Below, piece after piece: positions 20,996-32,823 of a stretch of 64,000 nucleotides of DNA. Positions within the stretch are counted from its first letter, which is position 1. Every line of letters starts with the position of its first letter. Both the position numbers and the translations under genes were made by a program. The stretch is taken from assembly GCA_964059195.1 (NCBI GenBank), contig CAXKWD010000002.1, positions 163,190,559-163,254,558 on the forward strand, given 5' to 3'. The notes beneath the pieces are model-generated. The model was given only the letters and a program-made list of their open reading frames with translations. It was not told the DNA's origin and searched no databases. Source of the DNA: Ectobius pallidus. Taxonomy: Eukaryota; Arthropoda; Insecta; Blattodea; Ectobiidae.

Positions 20996-23224
20996 TTGAC
21001 TAACATGCAAGAGGTTGATCCAATTTCTGAAGAGGATATAGAAATAACTCTCGATGAAATTAATTCTGCTATGAAAAGAATAAAAGTTGACACTTCACCT
21101 GGCCCAGACAATGTTCTTATTAGGGCATTAAAAGAGCTGCATACAAACAAAATGTTGTGTTTAATAGCCAATGCAATGCTACGCCTTAAGAAATGCCCAG
21201 AGATATTTAAAAGGGCTAGGACGATTCTAATATTTAAAGGCGGTGATGCTGAGCAATTATCCAATTGGAGACCGATCTCAATTTTTTCGGTGATACGACG
21301 TGTAATTGAAAAAGCAATTGACTTGAGATTACGATCATATTTAGAATTTTCAGCACATCAAAGAGGATTTATCTCCCTTCCTGGTACTCACTTAAATACA
21401 TCTATCATTAATGGTTGCCTTAAGGATGCCAAAATAAATAAGAAAGATTGTAGTGTAATATTCCTTGATATTACAAAGGCCTATGACAATGTGGGACACG
21501 ATCATATTAAAAGGTGTTTAATGCATATTAGCATGCCAAATAACCTAAGAGAGTTAATTGCTGATCTAATTCAAGGAAATCACATTCAAATAGAATGTAA
21601 TAAAAACAAAACGACGTGCATTGAACTAAGAAAAGGAGTTGCACAAGGATCGCCTATTTCTCCCGCATTATTTAACTTAGCCATAGATGATACCATTAAA
21701 AATTTAACAGATCATGAAATTGAGCAAAGCCACGGCTTCAAGATAAATCACTCTGCTAAAAATATATCAGCATTGGCATTTGCAGATGATATAGTTCTAG
21801 TCGCTAAGAATGAAACATCTGCCCAGTCACTACTGAATCTAGCAACAAGCCATTTGACCGAAATTGGATTCAGTCTTAATTCAACTAAATGTAAAATGAT
21901 TAATATTAAAAATGGTAAACTTAGTCAAGATTCAACTGTTAAATTGGGAACTGCCAACCTAAATTGTTTAAAAAGTGATGAAACCGTAAAGTACCTAGGA
22001 GTTACATTTTATGATGAAATTGTTTTTGATCAGAATAAAATAATTAAAGATTTGGAAGATAATTTATCATATCTGTCAAATTCAAATCTTCTCAATCCAG
22101 ACCAAAAAGCGAACATAATCAATCAGTATATTTGGCCATGTATTGTATACCCTATCCAAAGTACTCCATTAAATAAAATTCCAACCAAGTTCTTAGAAGA
22201 TGTTGACAAACTCTTACGATCAACCATAAAAGAGATTATTAGCTTGCCAAATGATTGTCCAAATGACATGATTTATTCTCCGAGGAAATTCAGGGGATTG
22301 GGACTCGTTAATGCCGAATGGGAAGCTCACATTCAACAATTCAACATCGCTCAATGCCTTAGTAAAATATATGATGAACACCTTCCCTTTTGTAGAGATT
22401 TAGATAAAGAAAAGGAGGACATACTGTCACATTTCAGCATTAGGTGTGACGAAACAACACTAACCAAGACAGGCCGATGGTTAAGAAATGAAATGAGAAA
22501 AAGATCTTTTGAAAAATGGTGTGGACTCCCTCACAAAGGTAAAGGCGTTTCAGTCTATAGTGAAAATCCCAATACCAACACATGGATATCCAATAGAAAA
22601 GGTCTCTCTTGTTCACAGTGGACTAATGCAATCAAGATGTGTTGTAATATCTCTGCGGTGAGGTCTGTACCTGGAAGGAGTCAAACTACATCACTCTGCC
22701 GGCATACAGGTTGCAATAATCCAGAAACCTTGGGCCATGTATTGGGTAGTTGTAAAAAGGGTGAATTATTGAGAAATTCTCGCCACCACCGTGTCCGTTC
22801 AGCGATTGCCACAGCCCTTCGACGACAAAAAGACTGGGAAGTGTATGAAGAGGTGCATTGCATCGCGGAAGATGGCAGTAATCGAAGAGCCGACATAATA
22901 GCCATCAATAGAACTGTAAAACGAGGGTTAATTTTGGATCCTACAGTTCGCTTAGAAGAGGATAGAGAACAAGCTAAGCGTGTGAGTGCGGAAAAGGAGG
23001 CCATATACCAACCATGCATCCCTCACCTTAGTGAGAGCTATAACTTACCTGTCAATGCATGGGAGGTGAAGGGTCTGCTTTTCGGAGCACGCGGTGCAAG
23101 TTTCACCTTTGTTAATTCATTTCTTCAGTCTCTCGATATTTCTAAAGACACTGTTGTTAAAATATGTATTAGGGTTTTAGAAGATTCGCTATTTTTATTG
23201 CACAATCATTTATATGGTACTTAG
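20996..23224 (+). CDS. R2-like LINE reverse transcriptase with RLE endonuclease
   Basis: About 740 residues without a stop encode the RT and C-terminal endonuclease of an R2-type non-LTR element. RT blocks are SPGPDNV, NWRPISIFS, VIFLDITKAYDNVGHD, KGVAQGSPISPALFN and the catalytic FADD (residues 262-265). Near the C-terminus are a CCHC knuckle (CRHTGC...HVLGSC) and a restriction-like endonuclease core RADIIAI...LILDPTVRLE, where the usual PD is AD. This order defines the RLE-bearing R2 group. The open frame starts without a good ATG (the first in-frame ATG is at 21,005) and reaches back to about 20,857. The N-terminal zinc-finger/Myb region, about 300 residues in R2, is missing, so the copy is 5' truncated. 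The 3' untranslated region ends near aataaagtat (about 23,337). There is no 28S rDNA around it. Confidence 0.88.
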   Translation: MTNMQEVDPISEEDIEITLDEINSAMKRIKVDTSPGPDNVLIRALKELHTNKMLCLIANAMLRLKKCPEIFKRARTILIFKGGDAEQLSNWRPISIFSVIRRVIEKAIDLRLRSYLEFSAHQRGFISLPGTHLNTSIINGCLKDAKINKKDCSVIFLDITKAYDNVGHDHIKRCLMHISMPNNLRELIADLIQGNHIQIECNKNKTTCIELRKGVAQGSPISPALFNLAIDDTIKNLTDHEIEQSHGFKINHSAKNISALAFADDIVLVAKNETSAQSLLNLATSHLTEIGFSLNSTKCKMINIKNGKLSQDSTVKLGTANLNCLKSDETVKYLGVTFYDEIVFDQNKIIKDLEDNLSYLSNSNLLNPDQKANIINQYIWPCIVYPIQSTPLNKIPTKFLEDVDKLLRSTIKEIISLPNDCPNDMIYSPRKFRGLGLVNAEWEAHIQQFNIAQCLSKIYDEHLPFCRDLDKEKEDILSHFSIRCDETTLTKTGRWLRNEMRKRSFEKWCGLPHKGKGVSVYSENPNTNTWISNRKGLSCSQWTNAIKMCCNISAVRSVPGRSQTTSLCRHTGCNNPETLGHVLGSCKKGELLRNSRHHRVRSAIATALRRQKDWEVYEEVHCIAEDGSNRRADIIAINRTVKRGLILDPTVRLEEDREQAKRVSAEKEAIYQPCIPHLSESYNLPVNAWEVKGLLFGARGASFTFVNSFLQSLDISKDTVVKICIRVLEDSLFLLHNHLYGT

Positions 23225-23854
23225 AATTCTTATGTTCCGTTTCAATTCAGTTCATGTTACTATGTAATGTATAATTCTTTTTCTTTGTTTATTCTGGATC
23301 TGTATGGTCACCTGGATTGCCAGGCAGATGACTTGAATAAAGTATTTCTCTCTCATCTATAGAGCTGGTTTGACATACTAAGAATGCAGTGCATGTGTCC
23401 GTCCTGTGTGCCTATTTAACACGCATTGAGCAAGCCAGTCTCTTAATGCACATACATCAGTCATACAGTGACAAAATTTGACACTGTTTGCACACGGATG
23501 AACCCAGATCCTCATTTCATGAGTGGAAATATTTTTTATTTGTACTTATTTGAGAAGGGGTAAACAGCAAGCCGACCGCCGGCATGGTTTTGTGGTTAGC
23601 GTCGCTGACTACAGATCCGTCGACCCAGGTTTGATCCCCGATACCTCCTCGGATTTTTCTGAGGTAGGGAGGTCTGGTAGTCTGGTAGGGGTGCACTCAG
23701 CCTCGTGATTCCAATTGAGGAGCTACTTGATAGAGAAGTAGCGGCTCTGGTCTTGAAAACCATCGCTAACGGCCGTGACCATGCTGACCACATGCCCCCC
23801 AATCCTGCCATCTGCCTGTAGTAGATGACGCAGCGGTCGGGTGGTAGGCCAAGT

Positions 23855-25748
23855 CAGTGGCGGCTATTCAGGTGAAGTAGGTGAAGTAGCACTTCACCAG
23901 TGTTTTTCCTTTACAATACGTATTTTTAAAGTTTATTTCCCATATCTCGAATGTTGGTTTTTACTATAAATGCATTTATGTAATTTTGTATTGCCCGCCA
24001 CGAGTGATGTTAAAGGAGGAGGCGCCAGAGAGCTCTCGAGTCTTGCAAAGAAGCACGAAGCAGCCTTGATTCACTTCCCCTGTTCCATGGGTAGTCTGGT
24101 CCACTAAAAATGATGCTAGCTGTTGCTGCAAGCAGCATTTTTCTCGCTTATCCCACGTCCATGCTGAAGGGATCAGACTACCCACGAAGGTGTCGTTCTT
24201 CGGCTGCATGATGCACGCGCCGCGCGGTTACCACAGAAAGCTGCTACTATGACAGTGTGTGGCGGGTTTCATACCTACTCCTCTTCTGCTAGCTCCATTA
24301 ATAACAAAGCACCAATTTCACTTCCTCTACCCGTACCAAAGGTAATAAATGTTCGAAATCAATGTTTTTAACATAAATACCTGTTTTGAATTCTCCTCTG
24401 TCCAATAATATTTTCAGGAACGTGTCTGTGTGGCTTGAGAACTAAACATCGTGTATAAATAAAACGTATTTGGATTAGATATCTTCTGGGGAGATTGACG
24501 ACTTTTTCTTACTTTTATACGGTATCCTTATACTTTGAAGGGTAGTTATAAGCCAGCTATCGTTTGTACAAACTCAGGCTTTTAAGTCTTACATCTTTGG
24601 GCGAGGCTAGAACAGACTTTCATTCTTCACGATTTTATAAAAAAAAAACTAACAATTTTGTTTAAATTTTCCACACGATTTGCATAGACGCTAAAGAGCT
24701 AGAATTTTTATTTTTAACAATTTTCAATTAATTATTTAAAAGGTGTTAAAAAAACAACCATATACTTCATTGAAGTATGAACGGTAGAGGAGCTTGGATT
24801 CTTTCTCATAAAATTAAATATCATTAACGGAAAAAAAATCATAGGCGTTCGATTCTATAGCACAAAAGTGAGGCATAGGGATGAGACTAGAAGTTAATTT
24901 ATTTAATGTGTGTCACCATATACCAAGACTACTGTGTACTGTGATGAAAGCCCACTGTTACGTGTCACAACACTGAACCATCTTCGGAGATCGTCACCGA
25001 TAGGACGCCATAGGACGACAACGTTGAATCACGACGTTTCATTCCTACAATGCATATTTTTTCATAGGCAATCATACGACATGTGACATATTAATGCCTT
25101 GAAGTATCCAGTAACGAGCTGAAGTTTATCAGATAAAATTGCATCTTTCCGACCCTTGCAAGCATATTAACTTATAAGATAAACAACAGTCATTGGTCGA
25201 TATCCGAGGCATTGCTAAAGATTATTAGTCAATTTCAAGTCCGCATCGCATGAATGGAATATTCTGAATAATCTGATTTAGGAGAATAATAATTACGATA
25301 AACATCAATAGATTCGCGGCGGAAAAGCAGGATCGAATTTATCTAATGAAACTCATAATCCCGATTGGGATTTATTAAGAGTATTCCATGAATAAAATGT
25401 ATCAGATTTTATAAATAATAACTATATTCTTACCCGCATTGTTTAAAATCAAATCATCATTGTGCCAGCTGTCAGATCACGACGTAGGCCTACTTAATGA
25501 AGGATCAAAAATGTTGCCAGACAAGTATCTTGTTTAGCGAATATTTCAATTCAGAAAGAACCTTTACTGCAGCTAGAAGAAATGCAGCCGTCCTATGATG
25601 ATATCACCGACAAATTTGCAGCCATAAAGGACTATCGAAGGATTGATTTGCTATACAAGACATAGGCCTAGGTGAGTTCGGTTATTAACGTAAGCATGTG
25701 GCATTTTTTTTCCTCTTCACCTAATTTTCCGGCCACGAGCCGCCACTG
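23855..25748. mobile_element. Non-autonomous hAT element inside the SINE
   Basis: The ends are inverted repeats beginning cagtggcggct, with aggtgaagt-like sequence a little further in. The exact 8-bp duplication ggccaagt lies at 23847-23854 and 25749-25756. These are hAT hallmarks. The 1,894-bp interior contains no transposase and no long ORF. It holds a smaller internal inverted repeat (gggtagtctg and its complement, near 24,090 and 24,175). A second, truncated copy in reverse orientation occupies 55,817-57,014. Confidence 0.9.
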
Positions 25749-25784
25749 GGCCAAGTTCCTCCAGAGATGTAGTGCCACGGAGTT

Positions 25785-25810
25785 TAGTTTAGTTTAGTTT
25801 AGTTTTAGTT
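25785..25810 (+). repeat. (TTTAG)n tail of the SINE
   Basis: Four to five pentamers tttag form the 3' tail of the SINE immediately before its target duplication. Confidence 0.85.
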
Positions 25811-25823
25811 TAAACAGCAAGCC

Positions 25824-26381
25824 ATACAGAAGAAATTCTTGGTTTGTCAGTAGACCATTTTTTCTCACCCCAGATAATTACTTCCTTTTCCAATAGACAC
25901 TGCAGTAAACACTCGCAAACAAGGTCAGCCTTAACCCATCACAGAGAGACATTTCATAGAAAAAATACCACCCACAAGGAAAAAGCAAGAAACACGAGAA
26001 GCATAAAAGAATGGAAGCAGACGGGATGCATATTGGTGTCCAGTCTGCTAAGTAGGATTTTGTATTGATCCCTGCTTCAAAGATGGTCCACAAAATTGAA
26101 AACCTGTACATTTATACAGCACTAATTACAACTTACAAGACAAAATTTGTGTTACAGCTGCATATGGCATTTAAATACTGGCTTAGAGTGAATCCACACA
26201 CGGCTCTGTGGCATTTAAATGTCTGGCTTAAAGGGTTAATTAAAATTATTTCCTTAAAATATGATGAATATAATGTGAATATTCATTAATTACTTGTTAC
26301 CACCTTACAGTAATTAAAAAATTATGGTAGAAATGCAATACTTCCTGGTGTAATTTTTTGTTTGTAAAATTTGCATAAATA
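25824..26381. other. No recognised gene; short direct repeat
   Basis: A 20-bp direct repeat, ggcatttaaatNctggctta, occurs near 26,165 and 26,210. Small ORFs here have no recognisable motif. Confidence 0.5.
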
Positions 26382-26389
26382 GAGTTAAC

Positions 26390-27090
26390 CAGTGCTTTTT
26401 ATCTAAGGGTACGCGGGGGTACCTTAAAGATTTTTTCAGTTTCATATAGGAAAAAATCATTAATTTCCATAATTTTTAATCTGAAGAAATTTATGACAAA
26501 CACAATATGCATCATTTGCATTTAAGTAGCCATTTGTAGTGTTACCCTCGTTATCTATACCATGATTTTCGATATGTGGGGTCTAACTTCGCTACGATCG
26601 AGAAAATAAGTGAGCACTACAGTTCCACTGTGGTAACCATGGCTACATTGCCAATGCTACTGATTCAACATGATCACGAGTTTATTGTATCCTTTTCCTC
26701 TTGGATTCAAATTGCATTTATTTGCATTAATGTTGCTGCACGTGTCATGGCTAATCTGTAATTGTTTCTCATGTGCTCATATATGTGTGTGTGTATATAT
26801 ATATATGAATAAAAAAGTTAATAAAAAATATTTCTAAAGCAGTAGATAAAGGTTAAAAAACACAACGTTTCGACTCTTCCATGGGTATGGAAGTGTTGCA
26901 GCTTACAGGCAGAATTGATGTGTATGAACTGACTCCATCTCAGAGGATTTAAAGTCGTATAACCTTATGCATGTTGTGTGTGATTCCACTTTCATTCTAA
27001 ATATATGGGTAATTCTGGCAATGTTCCTTCAAGTCACAAGCAAGAGTAGGCCTACCCCTGATTTTTTTAAAGAAAGAAAAAAAAGCACTG
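26390..27090. mobile_element. hAT-type MITE
   Basis: The element starts cagtgcttttt and ends in its complement aaaaagcactg. The 8-bp duplication gagttaac is at 26382-26389 and 27091-27098. Its 701 bp carry no transposase. Inside, a TG/TA microsatellite (26,784-26,806) precedes a piece similar to Penelope-like tails. Confidence 0.85.
26807..26960 (-). mobile_element. Penelope-like 3' tail fragment
   Basis: On the minus strand the sequence ccatggaagagtcgaaacg leads into gttgtgttttttaacc, a layout I associate with 3' ends of Penelope-like and related retroelements. There is no coding part. The assignment rests on this short motif only. Confidence 0.35.
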
Positions 27091-27098
27091 GAGTTAAC

Positions 27099-28111
27099 AC
27101 AGTTTTCTGGTTTACTGATGTTTAGATCAGTTTTCCCAGCTTTAGAGGAACTAGGGTCCAAATTCATTTAGACATGTCTTCTTAATAGCCGCATCAAATT
27201 TTTTAAATTCAGCTGATTTGCGAAATTAGTAGTTACTGATCTCAATAAGTATAACAGAGAACAGTCACTTAGGCAAGTGACATTACTTATTTATCTACTT
27301 TTTTTTTAATATATATTTTTTTTATATATATAAATAAATTTCACATTTGAAAATGCACATTCACAAAGGCTTCCTAACATAGGCACGATCTGAAGACCAA
27401 ATCTCTCAGGTGGGGAAACTTCCGGCTCAAAGAATTCTGAAAAGTTATTTTATTTTCTGTTCTGGTTTTGAAGAAATGGATCAGTTGAAAATCACATAGT
27501 TCAAGTTGAAACTTTGATAGTTGATGCTCGATGTTCACTTTCAAGGACTAGTTAAGAAGAGAACTTATTCCTGATGTTTTCAAAATCAGGAGATCTTGAA
27601 GAAAATTATTGAATAATCATTTCGATATCTTCACAAAATAAAAAATAATTCACATCTATTTCATTTGAAGACACTTGACACGCTGAAATTTTTTTTTTTT
27701 TTCTAAATTTCAACTTAACAGATTTGCAACTTAAGCCTATGGTAAAGCTTACTGTTCCAAGTTGATACTACATTATTATTTATATAGTTTTCTTCTTTCT
27801 TTGTTCTGCGGGTCACAATAACAATTTTCAAGGGCAGCCAGTTAGACAGGTCTGTTCTAGATGTTAGAACACAAAATATGTTTGTTTTACAAGCCATGAA
27901 CATTGCATTGGAGCAGATTGGTAATAGTAAGGACATGCCATGTTTATCAAGTAGAGTAATATAATAGCTGTAATCGTTTTTAATTTCTCAAAAACAACTA
28001 TAATGATTTTTATTTCATACTTGGAGACTATTAATTAGTATATTCTTAAATTTCTCTTGAAAACTGTTTAGAGTATGGGTTATTCCAGTGTACTATTAAT
28101 TTAACTATATT
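27099..28111. other. No recognised gene
   Basis: AT-rich, with a TA/T-rich low-complexity patch near 27,300-27,340. A short palindrome (gtcacttaggcaagtgac, about 27,264) is present. No ORF is supported. Confidence 0.5.
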
Positions 28112-28416
28112 ATTGCCAGGGGGTACGTAGTGGTTAAGGCACTGTGCTACAAACTGGAAGGTCACGGGTTCGATTCCCGATGAGGTTGAGATTTTTCAAT
28201 TAGCCTAGTCATTTTGGTGGCACTGTGGCCCTGGAGTTGACTCAGCCTCTAATGGATATGAGTACCAGGAGTATTTCTGGGGGTAAAATTACAGCCGGTG
28301 CATAGGCTGACAACCTTGCCACCTTCAGTCACAATCTGGGAGCCTTAACCTCCTGGAAATCGTATGGTCTCCATAGCCCATACAGGGATCGCTTTACCTT
28401 TTACCTTGATTGCCAG
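28112..28416 (+). repeat. tRNA-derived SINE (family B)
   Basis: The SINE has an A-box-like tagtggttaaggcac and a B box ggttcgattcc at about 28,168, then an unrelated body and a short ttacctt-type tail. The 8-bp duplication attgccag lies at 28112-28119 and 28409-28416. It is distinct from family A beyond the boxes. The head could be mistaken for a tRNA gene, but no complete cloverleaf is evident. Confidence 0.78.
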
Positions 28417-29322
28417 AATGATGAAAAATAGTGAGTACTTGACAAATAAAAGTTCTGTAGAAAATAAATTAAGCATATTTGTTTATAAATCAATTCTCAA
28501 AAAATTAATTCATCGTATAGGCCCTACCAAGATAGAATTTCTAATTTTGTTTCTTAGAAATATTATAACTGCTGAGATTATAGCCAAGTAAATGTTTAGC
28601 AGAAAAATGCCAGCCATTCCCTATGGATAAATAATGGGATTATAAAGAAACATTGAGACCATAGTTTACCTAATCACTATTGTTCTACATGTAAATTTTG
28701 AGTGTGGGATGCAGTTCGACTTTGGTGTAAATGAATAGACTAGGGCCTAATGATTCTGGATAATGTACCATATATGAAAAAAAACATATATGTGACTCCA
28801 GTCATGTTCCTTAATTTCTTTTCTTCTTGAAACTCTCAATTCCAGGCTTTGGATACATAAGGATGTAATTTTTCCATTGATGGTCTTTTGACACTTGAAT
28901 AACACATTAATCAGTGTCAATTTTATGAGCCTCATAATAAAACAAATGCTGTTATGGATTCATAATCCTTTTTCTTAGTAAAAACATTGATGTAAATTTA
29001 ATGTGCATTATTTATATAAACTGACTGAACAACAAAAATGATTTATTCCAGTATTGTACTATCAGCATCAAGCTTCACTCATATTCTAAAAGCCAAGAAA
29101 TCAGCAACTGCAAAAGGAACAGACTTACTGTGCATCAGTACAATTAATGACAGTTTTAATTTTAATAAATAACAAATATAAAATTTCTTCCATATGAATC
29201 ATAGATTATTATTATTATTATTTTTACAAAATACAATGTAATAAAATATTTGTGGTTGACTCTAATGCCTAATGGTCCAAAAGCCTTTCAACTCGTTATG
29301 TTGTTTATATCAAACTATGATG
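28417..29322. other. No recognised gene
   Basis: AT-rich sequence, an (att)n microsatellite at about 29,206-29,222, and no supported ORF. Confidence 0.5.
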
Positions 29323-29330
29323 ATTATCAG

Positions 29331-30052
29331 TAGACTTCGGACTTTTAGGTCACTAAAAATGCTGTTTTAGGTACCTAAAATAGGCTCTAAAAATTGGAAA
29401 ATAGGTTCTAAAAATTGTAAAATAGTCTCTTATAAAATCGTTTACGTTACCAATTTTCTGTAATATCTCAATTGCAATGCAGAATATTATATTTATTGAA
29501 GTCACCATTAATCAGTAATCATGATAAAACTCAGATATAGGCCTATGGTACACAGAATTATATAGACCAATTACTAGGGCCTGTATTACTACCATAACAT
29601 TGAAAATATAATCCTTGCGCCCAGAAGATACACACGCTAGCATATTCAACCCCTTGTATCCCTCAGTGATTCAGAGAACTACTATTTTTTTTTTTTACTG
29701 GGTGTGGGAGTTGGGAGAAAAACACTACAATTTCTTAGGAATTTTTCTGCTGAAGACGAAACATTCCTTACCATTTAACCACGTCACAAATGTGTCATGC
29801 ACTGCACATTCCGAGCTAAAAATTTAGTACGAACTGAAAATAAATGCTAGAATTTATAACAAAAGGAAACTAACTTTTAACTTGAGAGGGGAAAAAAAGA
29901 CAATAATAGGCTCTAACATAAAAATAGGCTGTTTTAGGTCCTATAAAAATATCAGTTTTAGGCATAGTCACTTATGAAAGATGCATATACAAGTTTTCGT
30001 CCATATATAACTTAAGGATTAACATAGGTTTTTACCTAAAATCCGAAGTCTA
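29331..30052. mobile_element. hAT-type MITE with internal tandem motif
   Basis: The ends are inverted repeats (tagacttcgga and its complement, with ttaggt just inside). The exact 8-bp duplication attatcag lies at 29323-29330 and 30053-30060. The 722-bp interior has several aaaataggctctaaaaatt-like repeats (29,380-29,440, again near 29,910). No transposase. It abuts the truncated end of a LINE fragment at 30,057. Confidence 0.86.
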
Positions 30053-30056
30053 ATTA

Positions 30057-31920
30057 TCAGAAATAACTCTTTAAGAACTGTATTACTTCGAAATAAGTGT
30101 TTTGAGGCACAGGGTGGGCTGCAAAATAAAGAATGGTTGATCTATTTCGCCTAAATCCACATTGGTGATCTCCAAAGATTTCGTTCGCATATGGGGTTAA
30201 TCTTGACAGTAGTACATTACATAGAATTTTGTATGATGTTGATAAGAGAGAAATTCCTCGATATTTAGTACATTCGCCCCTATCTCCCTTTTTATGGATC
30301 GGTATAATAATAGATTCTTTCCATTCCTTTGGTGGTTCCTCCTTTCTCCAAATCATAAAAATGACCTTATGGATCTTTGAGTTTAATCTATCCCCACCTG
30401 CCTCAATTAATTCTGCTGGAATTTGGTCAATGCCTGGAGATTTGTGTGTTTTTAGTTTACCTATAGCTGTTTCTACTTCTGTTAGTTGGTTCACCATCCA
30501 ATGGCTCTGCTGTGAATATTTCACTTTCTACACTTTGGACATCTCCATGTAAATTTAATAGTTGATTAAAGAAATTTTGCCACCTATTCAAAATATTATT
30601 TGGAGCCACAAGTATAGTGCCTTCATTGTCCTTAATTATGTTTATTCTAGGTTGAAAACCTTTCTTGAACTTGTTTATTCCCTTGTAGAGATCCCTAACA
30701 TTTTTGTCTTTACTATATCTTGTAATTAATTTACTTTGTCTTTGAGATAGTTTCTTTTCTTTGTCCTAATGTTTCTAAAGGTCTCTCATTTAGCATTGTT
30801 GAGATTTTCAACCATGGGGTCATTCGGATTCTGCAACCACTGTAGGTTTGCCTGCTTTCTTGCATTTACTAATTTCAGACACTCATCATCGAACCACGGT
30901 TTATTTGGTTTCAGTTCAAGCAGACCTAATTTTTATTTTGCGGCTACTTTAATATTGTCTTTAATGCATACCCAGGTTTTATCGATATTCATATCATCCC
31001 TAGCTTCTTGTTCGGCAGTGTTTTCTAGGACTGCAAATCTATTGGAAATCTCGACTTGGTAAGCATTCCTACTTTGGTCTTCACCTAGCTTTTTCAGATT
31101 GAATCTCTCTATATCAAAATTTTACCTAGCTCCTTTGTTTAATGAAAGTTTCTCCCAAACAGCCGCAACTACCAAATAGTGATCTGAATAGCAGTCAGCA
31201 CCCCTAAAAGTTCGAGGTTCGATTATACTAGACTGCTTCCTTGCATCTATTAGCACATGGTCGATTTGATTATGAGTCTTTCCGTCTGGCGAGGTCCATG
31301 TGTATTTATGAATATCACAATGTGGGAATTTTGTACTCTTTACGATTAAATTTTTAGCAGTGGCAAAATTCACTAGTCTAACCCAATTGTCATTGCTTTG
31401 CAAATGGAGACTTTTGTTCCCTATCGTGGGAATATCCTGCCTTCCTGCTTTTGCATTGAAATCTCCTAGCACAAGTTTCATGGGTATTCCAAGAAACTGA
31501 TCAAATTTTTCGTTCCATTTCCTCATAAAAACTGTCCTTGTCATCATCTTGTTTATCCTCTGTTGGTGCATGGACATTCATAGCTATGATGTCACATCAC
31601 CGTCCTCTTAGAATAACATAAGAAAGCCTAACTCTACTTTCTTATTGGCTGAATTAATTCTCGTATGTATGAAGAACCCGGTCCCTAATTGATGGTTATC
31701 ATTACCTTTCCCATAGACAAAGGTATACACGCCTGTCTGCATTGAACCTTCACCCTCCCATCTAACTTTCTGTACTGCTACTACATCTAACCTGTATTTC
31801 TCTAATTCTCTAGTTACCGATTTAAGAGCCTCAGACCTATATAAGCTCCTAACATACCACGTTCCTACGATTTTTAGACTCCTTCAGTGTAGTCCCTACC
31901 TGGAGATCCGAACAAGGGAC
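30057..31920 (-). pseudogene. Decayed APE-type LINE (endonuclease plus partial RT)
   Basis: On the minus strand the 5' half of an RTE/jockey-like element is readable in pieces. The frame upstream of 31,577 reads an endonuclease start (VRSLYR, then RLDVVAVQKVRW near 31,780). Then 31,577-31,122 gives LVLGDFNAKAG, YTWTSPDGKTHNQIDHVLID and GADCYSDHYLV, the classic N, D and DH endonuclease motifs. The RT frame 30,524-30,057 gives KSPGIDQIPAEL, PKEWKESIIIPIHKKGD, YRGISLLSTSYKIL and GDHQCGFRRNRST. Stops and frameshifts separate them, and the RT ends before its YADD box. The element is long dead. A 20-base T run (about 31,933) borders its 5' end. Confidence 0.85.
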
Positions 31921-31952
31921 TTGGATGTAGAATTTTTTTTTTTTTTTTTTTT

Positions 31953-32823
31953 GTAGAGCTTCCCTTGCAAAGCATAGGTAACTAAAAATATTAAGCTTAC
32001 ATGTAATAGAGGTTGATTTTGCCTCTATTTTAACCAACTTGACACTTATCACTTCTGTAAAAAAAAATATATATATTTAGTTGTATCATTTTAAATCATT
32101 GAGATTGAATATTAATCGTTTTTGTTATTTTGAGTCATAAACGTTCTTTAACAGAATTCTCTCCATTTATGTAAACTTCCATTTTATGGGCTGAGATGTA
32201 AAGAAAAGAATATTATTGAGGATATCACCAGATGTTATTGTCGTTCTCTTACCTTTCATACAAATTAATATGCACTTTATTTTATCCATGCAGAAACTAA
32301 CTAGGCCTACTCTAATTCTACAATTATCATATATCTATATTCATTATTTTGCTATTCAAATTTTGCCTGACCACAAACATACGCCAACACAACGGTTTCT
32401 TTTAAAACATTACTCACAGCCTTGTTTTCTCTTCATTACTCAAACCTTTCTAGCTCCTTATTATAGAAAAAACTTGATTTTTTTCTGGTATTAGTTCGTT
32501 ACTTGCCTCTTAGGCTTCCTACAAAAGTTCAAAAGGGATATTGATTTCTGTAAAAATAAAATGTAATGATTCATTCCTTTTGTATTTTAAAATTTTATTT
32601 TGATGAGTTATCATACAGCGTTTGGCTTTCAACGAAATGTTGCCAACCACAAAGGTCCGAATTCACTACATTTCAGTACAGTACTAAATAACCAAAACGT
32701 TTTCAATTACTGTTCTAAGCACAAGCAAAATGAAATTATTTTCTTTTTAATGTCTACAGTTCAAAATAACATAAAATTTTGTATAACATTTGGCTGTTAT
32801 AAAGAACTTAACATTCAAGCACC
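31953..32823. other. No recognised gene
   Basis: AT-rich. Frames at 32,216 and 32,600 show no family motif. The start of the following LINE remnant may reach into the end of this stretch. Confidence 0.45.

Larger units (their letters stand above)
23561..25823 (+). repeat. tRNA-derived SINE (family A) split by a hAT insertion
   Basis: The SINE runs 23574-23846, then 25757-25810 after the hAT element. It starts gaccgccggcatgg and has tRNA-like Pol III boxes (ggttagcgtcgctgac as A box, ggtttgatcccc as B box). It ends in a (tttag)n tail and is flanked by the 13-bp duplication taaacagcaagcc at 23561-23573 and 25811-25823. A second copy at 57,601-57,900 matches almost throughout. The duplication lying outside the hAT proves the order: SINE first, hAT later. 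Confidence 0.9.

Noticed and set aside
28118..28190. Possible tRNA gene, from a good B box
   Set aside because: Only A- and B-box-like parts are present, the arms do not make a full cloverleaf, and the sequence continues into a SINE body with a tail and target duplication.
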